Assembly: GCA_964576765.1 (NCBI GenBank)
Contig: CAZNWH010000043.1
Location: 1 to 18,251 of the forward strand
Direction: 5' to 3'
Length of the DNA stretch: 18,251 nt
DNA from: Hellea sp964576765
Lineage (GTDB): Bacteria; Pseudomonadota; Alphaproteobacteria; Caulobacterales; Maricaulaceae
Of the stretch, positions 6,573-14,416 are shown piece after piece. The notes beneath the pieces are model-generated. The model was not told where the DNA came from, made no database searches, and was given only the letters and a program-made list of their open reading frames with translations. The position numbers and the translations under genes are program-made. Each line of letters begins with the position of its first letter. Position 1 is the first letter of the stretch.

Positions 6573-7757
6573 ATGATTTCTGTGAACACCGCTATTTCAA
6601 ACATAATCGCCCATCGCGGCATAACCAAAACCGTATCAGCCCCCTTAAGCGAAGCTCTGGGTACCAGACTTGCCAAAAATGTGACGGCAAAGGTTACGCT
6701 CCCACCACGAGATGCCTCAGCTATGGATGGCTACGCCGTCAGATTAGCAGATGTGCGAGCAAAAGCTTCAACTTTGAGAGTTATCGGTGAAGCCCCAGCG
6801 GGTTCGCCATTCAAAGGCAAAGTAAATCAAGGTGAAGCCGTACGAATATTCACGGGAGGAGCCGTTCCGCCAGATGCGGACCATATTGTTATTCAAGAGA
6901 ATGCCATTCGCAAAGATAACCTACTGACGACCACAACCGATTATGAAACCGCTCGCCATATTCGCAAAGCCGGCATTGATTTCAAAACTGGAGACATCCT
7001 TATTAAAGCAGATACGCGTCTCGCGCCTGCGCATATTGCTTTGGCTGCGGCAGCTAATCATGACGCCCTTCCTATTTTCAAACCACCTGTTGTGGCACTT
7101 ATTGCCAATGGTGATGAGCTAAAACCTCCAGGATATGAGGTCGAAAAGGGTGATATTATCAGTTCAAATGCTGCCGGCTTAGGCGCGCTCATTCTATCAT
7201 GGGGCGGGAACGTTATGGATATGGGCATCGCCAGTGATAGTGTCGAAAGCATCTTAGCTCTGATAAAAGCCGCAAAAGAAGCTGATATTATTGTCCCTAT
7301 TGGCGGGGCTTCGGTAGGAGACTATGACTTCATGCGGACAGCTTTTAAAGAGGCTGGATTAAATTTAGTTTTTGAGAAAATAGCGGTGAGGCCCGGAAAA
7401 CCAACATGGTTTGGAACGCTAGGCAACCAAACTGTTCTTGGCCTCCCCGGAAATCCAGCTTCGGCGACTGTTTGCGCACATCTTTTTCTAAAAATTCTTA
7501 TGCATCGCGCCGATAACATCTCCACACAAAAAGCCGTTTTAACACAGCCTCTACCCGCTAACGGACCGCGTGAAACGTATTTGCGAGGCCACCTTGAAGT
7601 ATCCGATAAAGGCATAACGCAAGTTATGCCCTTCCCCCGTCAGGATAGCTCTCTGCTAACGCCTTTTGCTAGAGCGAATATTTTGCTACGGCTACATCCT
7701 GATACAGGCCCATGGGATAAGGGTGATCTCGTGGAAGTAGTTTCACTCAACTCCTAG
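6573..7757 (+). CDS. moeA: Molybdopterin molybdenumtransferase MoeA
   Basis: MoeA hydrolyses adenylylated molybdopterin and inserts molybdate to form Mo-molybdopterin. The 394-residue length is normal. Motifs seen in order are DASAMDGYA (residues 47-55, with the functional Asp at 52), IFTGGAVPPDAD (T94), NGDEL (E182), GGASVGDYDF (244-253), RPGKPTWFG and LPGNPASA (291-298). A C-terminal MoeA_C beta domain completes it. The acidic and threonine positions known to matter in E. coli MoeA are kept. The start ATG 6573 has no clear Shine-Dalgarno, and its promoter must lie in the 41-bp gap or inside xdhC. It is divergent from the operon that makes its substrate. Confidence 0.97.
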   Translation: MISVNTAISNIIAHRGITKTVSAPLSEALGTRLAKNVTAKVTLPPRDASAMDGYAVRLADVRAKASTLRVIGEAPAGSPFKGKVNQGEAVRIFTGGAVPPDADHIVIQENAIRKDNLLTTTTDYETARHIRKAGIDFKTGDILIKADTRLAPAHIALAAAANHDALPIFKPPVVALIANGDELKPPGYEVEKGDIISSNAAGLGALILSWGGNVMDMGIASDSVESILALIKAAKEADIIVPIGGASVGDYDFMRTAFKEAGLNLVFEKIAVRPGKPTWFGTLGNQTVLGLPGNPASATVCAHLFLKILMHRADNISTQKAVLTQPLPANGPRETYLRGHLEVSDKGITQVMPFPRQDSSLLTPFARANILLRLHPDTGPWDKGDLVEVVSLNS

Positions 7758-7813
7758 GCGAAAACTATTCATATTTTTCGTTAGAATATATAGAAGGTCT
7801 ATGGAGGTCTCAT

Positions 7814-8182
7814 ATGAGAAAATTATTAGCTGTTAGTTTAATATCATTCGTTTTGAGCGTTCCTGTTTTCGCTTTTGCGCAAATGGATGAAATAATAGTT
7901 ACGGCACAAAAAGGACGGACAACAATTTCAACTTACGATGAAATATCCGTCTCTGTAGTCAATCCCTATCAATATCGGACAGATGTTATGAAACTCGTTA
8001 CAGATGAGGTAAATAATGTGACTAAAGCACTCGGGCCTGAATATAGAGTAATGCTATCCGGGCTTGATAAAGAATTAAAATGGGTGCGAAGCGGCGATCT
8101 TAATCTCGCTTTTTACTTACCTTACACTTACGATATTATTTCCGATACATTACATTCTATCCAGCGGGTTTACGAAGACTAA
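7814..8182 (+). CDS. Small secreted protein with TonB-box-like mature N-terminus
   Basis: A very strong Shine-Dalgarno, GGAGGT (7803-7808), stands five bases before ATG 7814. The 122-residue product begins with a clear Sec signal peptide (MRKLL, a hydrophobic core, then FAFA), with cleavage likely after residue 22. The mature protein starts QMDEIIVTAQKG. The DEIIVTAQK part is the wording typical of the TonB box at the start of TonB-dependent outer-membrane receptors, yet no plug or barrel domain follows: only about 100 mostly soluble residues rich in Tyr, Asp and Val. I do not recognise the remainder. The gene follows moeA on the same strand and its stop codon overlaps that of the convergent amidase gene, with no terminator visible between them. 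Confidence 0.8.
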   Translation: MRKLLAVSLISFVLSVPVFAFAQMDEIIVTAQKGRTTISTYDEISVSVVNPYQYRTDVMKLVTDEVNNVTKALGPEYRVMLSGLDKELKWVRSGDLNLAFYLPYTYDIISDTLHSIQRVYED

Positions 8183-9279
8183 CCCAGCAGGTTTTTCAGC
8201 GTTGCAATCAAATCAGCTTCACGCCCACGCGGACCCACAAGCTGCGCAGAAATCGGAAGACCATTTGCATCTGTGCCTATCGGAAAAGCAATCGCGGGCC
8301 TATTCGCAAGATTAGCAAAGGCTGTAAAATCGGCCTGATTAGCAGGTACTGGATCACCGAATTTAAAGGCTGTTTGAGGGGTTGTCGGCATAAGAATAAA
8401 ATCAGGAAAACTTACTTCACGAAGCATTTTTACATGAGCATAGGCTGCGTCTATCTTTTCTAGAGGAAGATCACGGCCATATTCAAGCATACCCCGAAAG
8501 AAATCCGAAAACCCTTTCGAATTTTTCTCCAACATGGGCGCATGATAGGCATACCCTTCTACCTCTGATATGATAAGGCCCATACGGCGTGATTTTCCAA
8601 ACTCATAGGGCACGAGGTTTGTTAATGGAAGCTTTCCCAGTTTAGATACAAAATCATCGAACACGTTCTTTACATGAGGCTCGCACTCAACCTTTTCTCC
8701 CCAATCTAGCACAGTAATAATGCCCTCCTTACACTCGCTAAAATCTCTATCACAAATCACTTTAGTCATACGGGCTACATCGTCGAGTGAACGGCCATGC
8801 ACGCCAACTGTGTCCAGCGTCGGGGCGAGCGGCATAACGCCTTGAAGCATTTTAGGGTCATGAGAAGGTTTAAACCCCCAAAGCCCGCAATAGCCCGATG
8901 GAATTCGAACAGACCCCATTGTATCTGTTCCTAAGGCTAAATCCACTTGATTAGCCGCAACAGCTGCTGCAGACCCTCCGCTTGACCCTCCGGGGGTATA
9001 GCCTTGTTTAAGAGGGTTGAATGTTTTACCAAACCACGGATTATCTGTTTGCGCTCCCAACGCCCCCTCTTCCATATTCAATATAGCCGAAACATTATAG
9101 CCTGCATCGCGAAGCCGCTGGATAACCACTGCATCACCATCAGCAACCGTTTCGCCATAAGCTTTTATACCTCCATGACAAACGTGCCCGTTCACTGCGA
9201 TATTGGCTTTCACACCAACATGTTTTCCTGCCGATTGACTCGGAATAACTTCTAAAATCGCATTGATATTTTGGTTCAT
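8179..9279 (-). CDS. Amidase signature family hydrolase
   Basis: Amidase signature enzymes hydrolyse amide or related C-N bonds through a Ser-cisSer-Lys triad. All three residues can be placed here: K24 in GVKANI, cis-Ser S99 in GGSSGGSAAAVAA and nucleophile S123 in DTMGSVRIPSGYCG. The usual TGGS before the nucleophile is TMGS here, an odd Gly-to-Met change at the oxyanion region. At 366 residues it is shorter than most of the family (about 450-500), mainly from a short N-terminus and a shortened C-terminal half. It starts at ATG 9279, directly after the TAG of the upstream ligase-like gene, and is the last gene of the catabolic operon. The substrate is unknown; an amide or N-acyl intermediate of the pathway is a reasonable guess. 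Confidence 0.9.
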   Translation of the reverse strand: MNQNINAILEVIPSQSAGKHVGVKANIAVNGHVCHGGIKAYGETVADGDAVVIQRLRDAGYNVSAILNMEEGALGAQTDNPWFGKTFNPLKQGYTPGGSSGGSAAAVAANQVDLALGTDTMGSVRIPSGYCGLWGFKPSHDPKMLQGVMPLAPTLDTVGVHGRSLDDVARMTKVICDRDFSECKEGIITVLDWGEKVECEPHVKNVFDDFVSKLGKLPLTNLVPYEFGKSRRMGLIISEVEGYAYHAPMLEKNSKGFSDFFRGMLEYGRDLPLEKIDAAYAHVKMLREVSFPDFILMPTTPQTAFKFGDPVPANQADFTAFANLANRPAIAFPIGTDANGLPISAQLVGPRGREADLIATLKNLLG

Positions 9280-10668
9280 CTAAAACCGAGTATCTACTAG
9301 GCGGATAGGTTTTTGGCGCTCATCGACCTGTGTAACATCGCCCGTTGTCCCCATAGGAACGAGTTTGACACTCATACCAAGACCGAGTTTTTCCTTTAGC
9401 AACGCCTCATATTTCGGCGTAAGTTTCATCATCTGGCTTGATTTACATTCTGCCACCACTGTCATTTCGTCCCGGCCCTGCTCATCTCTATCGACCTGAC
9501 AATAGAACTCACCGCCAAAACTATCAATCTCTTCCATCAGGGGACCAATGGCTTGCGGGAAAATATTTATTCCGCGAAGTTTGATCATATTATCCGAGCG
9601 GCCAAGGAACCCTTCAATCCGCTGAAAGTTTAACCCTAACGAAGATTTTCCTATCCGCACAGCCGAAACATCGTGGGTATTAAACCGAATGATCGGATAG
9701 ACATCATCTTTAAAAAGACATGTACAGACCATATCACCGCTCTGCCCATCTTTCACAGGTGAGCCCGTCTCAATATCACATATTTCGAGATATTGTGCGT
9801 CTTCCATAACGTAGAGGCCGTCCTGATCTGGGCCTTCGCCCGCAATTGCACCCGTATCACCCACGCCGTACCAATCGTAACACTCTGGCCCGCCCCACAT
9901 CTCGGACAATGAGGCTTTGTCTTCTCGACCCATGTGACCCGAAATGGTTCTAATAGGGATATCAACACCGGGTTCTAAACCTGCTTCTTTCGCGACCTTG
10001 GCCAGTTTCTTAATGTAGTCGGCAAACCCAACAATGGCTGTTGCGCCGTAATCAGCCATCATTTGAACTTGTTTGACAGATCGCGTTTCTACGCCTGTTC
10101 CCGCCGACACAAAAATAGCTTGAGTCCAATGTGTCACAGCCTCGCGCACATAATGACCACCATTTATAGGGCCGTGTCCATAGACAGAGTGTACCACATC
10201 ACCGCGTCCAATACCTTGAAGTTTATAAAGTCTTGCCAAGAGTAGGTTTTGAACCTCACGTGTTTTAGGGCCAAAAATTAAAACTTGAGGCTTACCCGTA
10301 GTCCCCGATGTTGTATGAAACTTTACGGGTGGTTGTCTGTCAGGAAGGTAGCTGGCCAAACCACTAAAGTCGCCAAAAGGTGGATTGCGATTAATACTCG
10401 CCATAATATCAGATTTATCAAATGTAGGAAGTTTACGGATATCAACCAGACCTTTTATGTCGCCTGCTTCAATACCCTGACCACCCCATAGTTTTTGATA
10501 AAAAGGGGTTTGCCAAGCCCGTAATAACATCTTTTTAAACAGACGATCTTGATGGGAGAATAATTCATCCCGGCTTGTGTTTTTGGCAAAAGTTAAAAAT
10601 TCATCCCCAATAGGATGATCCGCACGCAGCTCTTCCGGCTTTACAAAATCAAAATAGGTCGCGTTCAT
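9280..10668 (-). CDS. Phenylacetate-CoA ligase (PaaK)-like adenylate-forming enzyme
   Basis: This 462-residue protein is an ANL-superfamily adenylating enzyme of the PaaK type, which activates carboxylic acids as acyl-AMP and normally passes them to CoA. The phosphate loop is HTTSGTTGKPQ (residues 118-128). A GHGPINGGHYVREA block follows. The motif equivalent to YGxxE is YGVGD (267-271). PIIRFNTHD (325-333) stands where PxxRYxTGD is usual, and GRSDNMIKLRGINIFP (356-371) is the hinge. A lysine at 453 in RQKPIRLVD lies where the catalytic C-terminal lysine falls. The Glu-to-Asp and Gly-to-His changes set it apart from ordinary PaaK. The adenylating fold is sure; the acyl substrate and acceptor are not. 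It lies 3 bp after an MmgE/PrpD gene and abuts the amidase. Confidence 0.87.
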   Translation of the reverse strand: MNATYFDFVKPEELRADHPIGDEFLTFAKNTSRDELFSHQDRLFKKMLLRAWQTPFYQKLWGGQGIEAGDIKGLVDIRKLPTFDKSDIMASINRNPPFGDFSGLASYLPDRQPPVKFHTTSGTTGKPQVLIFGPKTREVQNLLLARLYKLQGIGRGDVVHSVYGHGPINGGHYVREAVTHWTQAIFVSAGTGVETRSVKQVQMMADYGATAIVGFADYIKKLAKVAKEAGLEPGVDIPIRTISGHMGREDKASLSEMWGGPECYDWYGVGDTGAIAGEGPDQDGLYVMEDAQYLEICDIETGSPVKDGQSGDMVCTCLFKDDVYPIIRFNTHDVSAVRIGKSSLGLNFQRIEGFLGRSDNMIKLRGINIFPQAIGPLMEEIDSFGGEFYCQVDRDEQGRDEMTVVAECKSSQMMKLTPKYEALLKEKLGLGMSVKLVPMGTTGDVTQVDERQKPIRLVDTRF

Positions 10669-10671
10669 AGT

Positions 10672-12045
10672 TTAAAAGCCGGAGGCCAACGAAAAAAGCT
10701 CGCTGCAATCCTCTGACTGCTCCAAATTATCAGTTAGCTCTATGAGCCTATCAGCGATGGAGTTTGCATTGACGTCGCTCAAAGCTGTGTCTTTAAAACC
10801 AAATGCTAAGCAACTTCTGAATTTCTCAAGATGCTGCTCACGGGATAACGGGTCAGTCGGAGAGCCAAAAAGCTTTCCAATCATGGCTATTTTCTCATCT
10901 CCATTTTTAAGACGTGCTGTCATAGACTGAGGTATAAATTCTGCAGGGTCAGTAATATGATTTGTCTCGATATTAATTTTTTTGGACGCGGCTAAAATTT
11001 TCGAACTCTGAAGGTCAGCCTCCGTAAAATCATCCAGCCCAACTGTCCCCCGCATCAAAACAATAGAAGCTAGATACGGAAAGCATAACCTCGCATAATT
11101 GGCTGTCATGTTTTCAAGAATAGGACGGTTGACAAGGCGAGGGATAATAGGCGGAGCCGAAAGAACCAACTCCTCCAAGTTGTCAAATGTCATCCCTTGC
11201 TTCATCAGCTCTTGCACCAAAACAATCGCGCCTTGAGCCGCGCGACCCGTAGGAAACGGTTTCCAACTCACTTCGGTAATACGGTGGATTTTCCCAAGGC
11301 GCTCTGCTGCCCCTTGCCCATCGGCTTCATCTTCAAACATTTTGAAATAACCAAATGGACCTTCGAGAGAGTTTTCAGGGCCGAAGAGACCTGCTTGTGC
11401 CAAGTCACATGCGACGACGGCAGCTCGTGCCGCTCCGGCAATTTGTACCGGGAGTGTCGGTTTCCCTTCGACATGGGCTTGCATCACGCCTGCACATTGC
11501 GCGAGGGCGCACCCCATGGCAGACATCGCCGTCGCTTCGTCGAAACCACGCAAACGCGCTATCCCGAGGGTTGCGCCAAACAAACCAGCCGTCGCCGGGC
11601 GGAAAAACTTTAAGGGGGACGTAACAGCCACGCCAAGTTCAACCGCGACATCAACGGCGACAATGACGGCTTCCATCAAGGCCATTCCCGTCACATCATT
11701 TTGGCGTTCAGCCTCCGCGGAAATTGCCGAAAATATCGTCGCCATCGGATGAACAACCGCAGGCTCATGGACGCAATCATATTCCATGGAGTGAATTTGA
11801 AAGCCGTTCAGATATGCCGCCGTTGCAACAGGTGCTTTCATTTGACGCCCCCATAGGTGGGCATCGTCTCCCGTTCCCCAAGACATCGCCGTTTTAAATA
11901 CAGCTTCATTAAATGGCGCGTTCGAACCCGCAATGCCAACACCCAGACTATCGAGTATAAAAGTCTTGGCTGCATCATAAGCGCTGTCAGAAAAGACCGA
12001 TTGCGTCAGGGCGTAGTGAGCGAATGTACGGGAAACTTTACTCAT
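10672..12045 (-). CDS. MmgE/PrpD-family protein (copy B)
   Basis: The MmgE/PrpD family includes 2-methylcitrate dehydratase, cis-aconitate decarboxylase and iminodisuccinate epimerase, all acting on polycarboxylates. This 457-residue member keeps the D...H block (YDCVHEPAVVHPMATI, D90 and H99) and the SWKPFPTGRAAQGA block. It has FFRPATAGLFGA (147-158) and LPVQIAGAARAAVVA (198-212), where the neighbouring copy has FWHNTATCG and MAKQLHAGHAAHAG. It thus shows Arg for His and Val for Lys at family active-site positions. This belongs to a recognisable second branch of the family rather than being random decay. The start ATG 12045 overlaps the stop of the neighbouring copy as ATGA. The reaction is unknown. 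Confidence 0.9.
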   Translation of the reverse strand: MSKVSRTFAHYALTQSVFSDSAYDAAKTFILDSLGVGIAGSNAPFNEAVFKTAMSWGTGDDAHLWGRQMKAPVATAAYLNGFQIHSMEYDCVHEPAVVHPMATIFSAISAEAERQNDVTGMALMEAVIVAVDVAVELGVAVTSPLKFFRPATAGLFGATLGIARLRGFDEATAMSAMGCALAQCAGVMQAHVEGKPTLPVQIAGAARAAVVACDLAQAGLFGPENSLEGPFGYFKMFEDEADGQGAAERLGKIHRITEVSWKPFPTGRAAQGAIVLVQELMKQGMTFDNLEELVLSAPPIIPRLVNRPILENMTANYARLCFPYLASIVLMRGTVGLDDFTEADLQSSKILAASKKINIETNHITDPAEFIPQSMTARLKNGDEKIAMIGKLFGSPTDPLSREQHLEKFRSCLAFGFKDTALSDVNANSIADRLIELTDNLEQSEDCSELFSLASGF

Positions 12046-13379
12046 GGGAGCAGGCCCAGATAAGGCTTTAAATCGCCCTTTAAAGCAGCGCGTGATAATT
12101 GCTTTGCTTTATCTTCACCCATACCCACATGTGTCAGCAACGTAATAGCTTTATGAATAACCGCCTCTTCGGACATTGGATATTCTGGGTCACCATAGGC
12201 GTCTTTTGCAACGAATCGCTGACCACCAATTATAACAGCCGCACCATAATGGGCAGGATAAACTGCCCCGAACTCTTCACTCTCTTTTACCTGCACTCGT
12301 TGTCGAATCTCACTTATTAGTTCTCGTTCATTTTTTTTACCCGTGAAATTCCGGTCTTCATCAAAGTTGGAGATTTCTGACGATACATCAAAGTCAGAAA
12401 GGATAGGCTCACCTTTGGCCAAAGCCACTGCAACACTGTGTTGAATCGAAAACTTCGCTTCAATTGTTGTGTCAGGGTTTGGACGATCACAAAACTTTAG
12501 AGCATCAGGGTAAGTTTCAACTATTACATCTAATCCCAAAGGCATAGTACTTTCCCATGCCTTCAAAGCCGCATCAATAGCGGGATGAGCATGACGACAG
12601 GCGGGATAAGGTTTCAGGCTTGTTTCATGGAGAAGCCACCATGTATCAGGATCAATCAAAACATCTTCCGGATTTGCTCCCTGACACATGGCAGCAAAAA
12701 ATCCTTGCTCCCCCTCAAGAATAGAGTGCGGTCCTTGGAAGCCTTGCTTAGATAATATGGCGGCTAACACCCCTGCATGAGCGGCATGACCTGCATGGAG
12801 TTGCTTCGCCATTGAATCTGGTTCGTGCCGTGTTTGCCACAAACCCGCTGCTTGCGTACCCGCAAGTCCCAATGCTGAAACCAGATCGCTCTCCTCTAAT
12901 AAATGACAGGCTGCTGCCGCCGCGCCGAAAGGGCCACAGGTTGCCGTGTTATGCCAAAACGCATAATGCCCGGTTCCGACCGCTCGACCGATGCGAATGG
13001 TAGCTTCATATCCCACCACAATCGCGTCAAGAAAGTCCTTTGCACTTGCACCTATATGCTCAGCCATAGCTAAAGCTGCTGGAATAACCGTAGGGCCAGC
13101 GTGTAAAACGGCGCGTTTATCGACATCATCCATTTCAAGCACATTACCAAGGCAGCCATTATGCAACGCAGCCATTAAGGGCGACGATTTAGTTACCCCT
13201 ATACGGGTGCAGTTGCCGATTTCGTCTGGAAAAGCTGTTGTTATTTTCTGCCCCGCAGGCTCAGCCTGTCCTGCTACCGCACAACCCGTCCAATCCAAAA
13301 GCAAAAGCGACGCACGCTGGCGATCTTTATCTGAAACCGGACGGGCTAAAAGCTCCGCTAATTTTTGCGTAATTGTCAC
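12042..13379 (-). CDS. MmgE/PrpD-family protein (copy A)
   Basis: This 445-residue paralogue carries the fuller set of family residues: EMDDVDKRAVLHAGPTVIPA (D84 and H93), FWHNTATCGPFGA (H143), MAKQLHAGHAAHAG (K192) and LKPYPACRHAHPAID (K256, H263). Positions like these line the active site of cis-aconitate decarboxylase-type members, so a dehydratase, decarboxylase or epimerase acting on a carboxylic acid is the likely role. The helical N-terminal domain and smaller C-terminal domain look complete. The gene starts with GTG (13379-13377), overlapping the upstream VOC gene stop as GTGA, and its own stop overlaps copy B. Tandem overlap suggests the two copies work together, either as a mixed complex or in consecutive steps. 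Confidence 0.91.
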   Translation of the reverse strand: MTITQKLAELLARPVSDKDRQRASLLLLDWTGCAVAGQAEPAGQKITTAFPDEIGNCTRIGVTKSSPLMAALHNGCLGNVLEMDDVDKRAVLHAGPTVIPAALAMAEHIGASAKDFLDAIVVGYEATIRIGRAVGTGHYAFWHNTATCGPFGAAAAACHLLEESDLVSALGLAGTQAAGLWQTRHEPDSMAKQLHAGHAAHAGVLAAILSKQGFQGPHSILEGEQGFFAAMCQGANPEDVLIDPDTWWLLHETSLKPYPACRHAHPAIDAALKAWESTMPLGLDVIVETYPDALKFCDRPNPDTTIEAKFSIQHSVAVALAKGEPILSDFDVSSEISNFDEDRNFTGKKNERELISEIRQRVQVKESEEFGAVYPAHYGAAVIIGGQRFVAKDAYGDPEYPMSEEAVIHKAITLLTHVGMGEDKAKQLSRAALKGDLKPYLGLLP

Positions 13380-14377
13380 TCTTGATAAAATTCTATGTTA
13401 GCACCGTCAGGTGTTTTAACCTGAAGAGTCCCATACGAACTCTGCCCAAGAGTTACCTTGCGTGATTTTAGTTTTTTTCTCGTATCCTCAATATCCGAAA
13501 CAGGAAACCTAACTTTAACAATACCCGTATGTTTATCATTACAGCGATCAGAATAATTGACACCATCTTTCATTTTTTCAATATCAATCATTTCCATACG
13601 GCCCCATTCAAGCCCCATCTTAGGTGTCATTATCGCTGTCTTATACGGAATTGAACTCGTCAATTTTGGTGGAATTCCCAGTGGCATGATTTCTTCTTTT
13701 TTTGAGACATAAGGTTTGCCATAGAAGAAGGTATCAAAGCCCAGTTGTTGCTGAAAAAAATCATATCCTGCATCTCTGTCCTCCACCATTTGCATGACAT
13801 TAAAAGGCCGCGACAAACGCTCAAAAGGAGGAAAAGCTTTTGGTATTGGCCTGACTAAGCGTTCATAGAGTTGAACCCGAACCCCTGTTTCATGTGTCAG
13901 AACAATAATGTTTAATTTGGACGGCCCAAACTCAAGATAAGCCATTTCCGTCAATGGCGTCCAGCCAAGAGCTTCGGCATCATTGATAATAGATGGTAGA
14001 TTTTTGGCCCGCATCATAAGCGAGAAATAACACCCTTTGTCCCAAGCTCGGCTGGTGGCTGGCCGTGCTGGGTCGGCCTTACCTATTTTCTTTAAACGAA
14101 TATAGCTACCATCGGCTCCCTGCCCTCCTAATAACAAATTTGTCTCTGTTTGCTCTAGAGTTTCAAATTTGCCAATCTCTTGAAATAAAGGCGCTATATC
14201 CTCGAATTTCTCCACATTAATGACGACCTCCTGCCAAGGCTTATTCGTAATTGCCGCTGGTTTGGGACGTATGGATAAATCGGTCCATTCAGTAGGCGAA
14301 ATAGTTTCAACCGGAGAGCAGGACATAAACCCTGTGATACAAAAACTTATAAGCCCCGTAATTCCAAACCTTGTCAT
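13376..14377 (-). CDS. Exported or lipoprotein VOC (glyoxalase/dioxygenase fold) protein
   Basis: From ATG 14377, which has GGGG at the right distance upstream, the product is 333 residues; a TTG at 14398 and an ATG at 14389 are weaker alternatives. The N-terminus MTRFGITGLISFCITGFMSC looks like a signal peptide ending in a loose lipobox (F-M-S-C, Cys 20). Two vicinal-oxygen-chelate modules follow: about residues 48-173 (WQEVVINVEKFEDIAPLF to VRVQLYER) and about 190-333 (FNVMQMVEDRDAGYDFFQQQ to VKTPDGANIEFYQE). The final Glu of each module is present, but the usual histidine metal ligands are not evident, so binding or structural use is as likely as catalysis. It sits inside an operon of cytoplasmic CoA enzymes, which is unusual for an exported protein. 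Confidence 0.75.
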   Translation of the reverse strand: MTRFGITGLISFCITGFMSCSPVETISPTEWTDLSIRPKPAAITNKPWQEVVINVEKFEDIAPLFQEIGKFETLEQTETNLLLGGQGADGSYIRLKKIGKADPARPATSRAWDKGCYFSLMMRAKNLPSIINDAEALGWTPLTEMAYLEFGPSKLNIIVLTHETGVRVQLYERLVRPIPKAFPPFERLSRPFNVMQMVEDRDAGYDFFQQQLGFDTFFYGKPYVSKKEEIMPLGIPPKLTSSIPYKTAIMTPKMGLEWGRMEMIDIEKMKDGVNYSDRCNDKHTGIVKVRFPVSDIEDTRKKLKSRKVTLGQSSYGTLQVKTPDGANIEFYQE

Positions 14378-14416
14378 TACTGACCCCATTAAGCGCAAGC
14401 TCCCTCAATCATCAAG

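Noticed and set aside
7758..7790. Imperfect CGAAAA/TTTTCG inverted repeat after moeA
   Set aside because: A/T-rich 6-bp arms with a 10-base gap and no T-tract; likely chance in an A/T-rich spacer.
7801..7836. Tiny upstream frame (ATG 7801) overlapping the secreted protein's start, with a repeated AGGTCT
   Set aside because: Its own ribosome site is poorly spaced and the strong GGAGGT clearly serves ATG 7814; no evidence for a leader peptide.
11197..11613. 138-codon plus-strand frame inside MmgE/PrpD copy B
   Set aside because: It is antisense to a clear, well-conserved gene, has an arginine-rich shadow composition and no domain or ribosome site.
12991..13401. 136-codon plus-strand frame over MmgE/PrpD copy A
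   Set aside because: Antisense shadow of a conserved coding region; no independent support.
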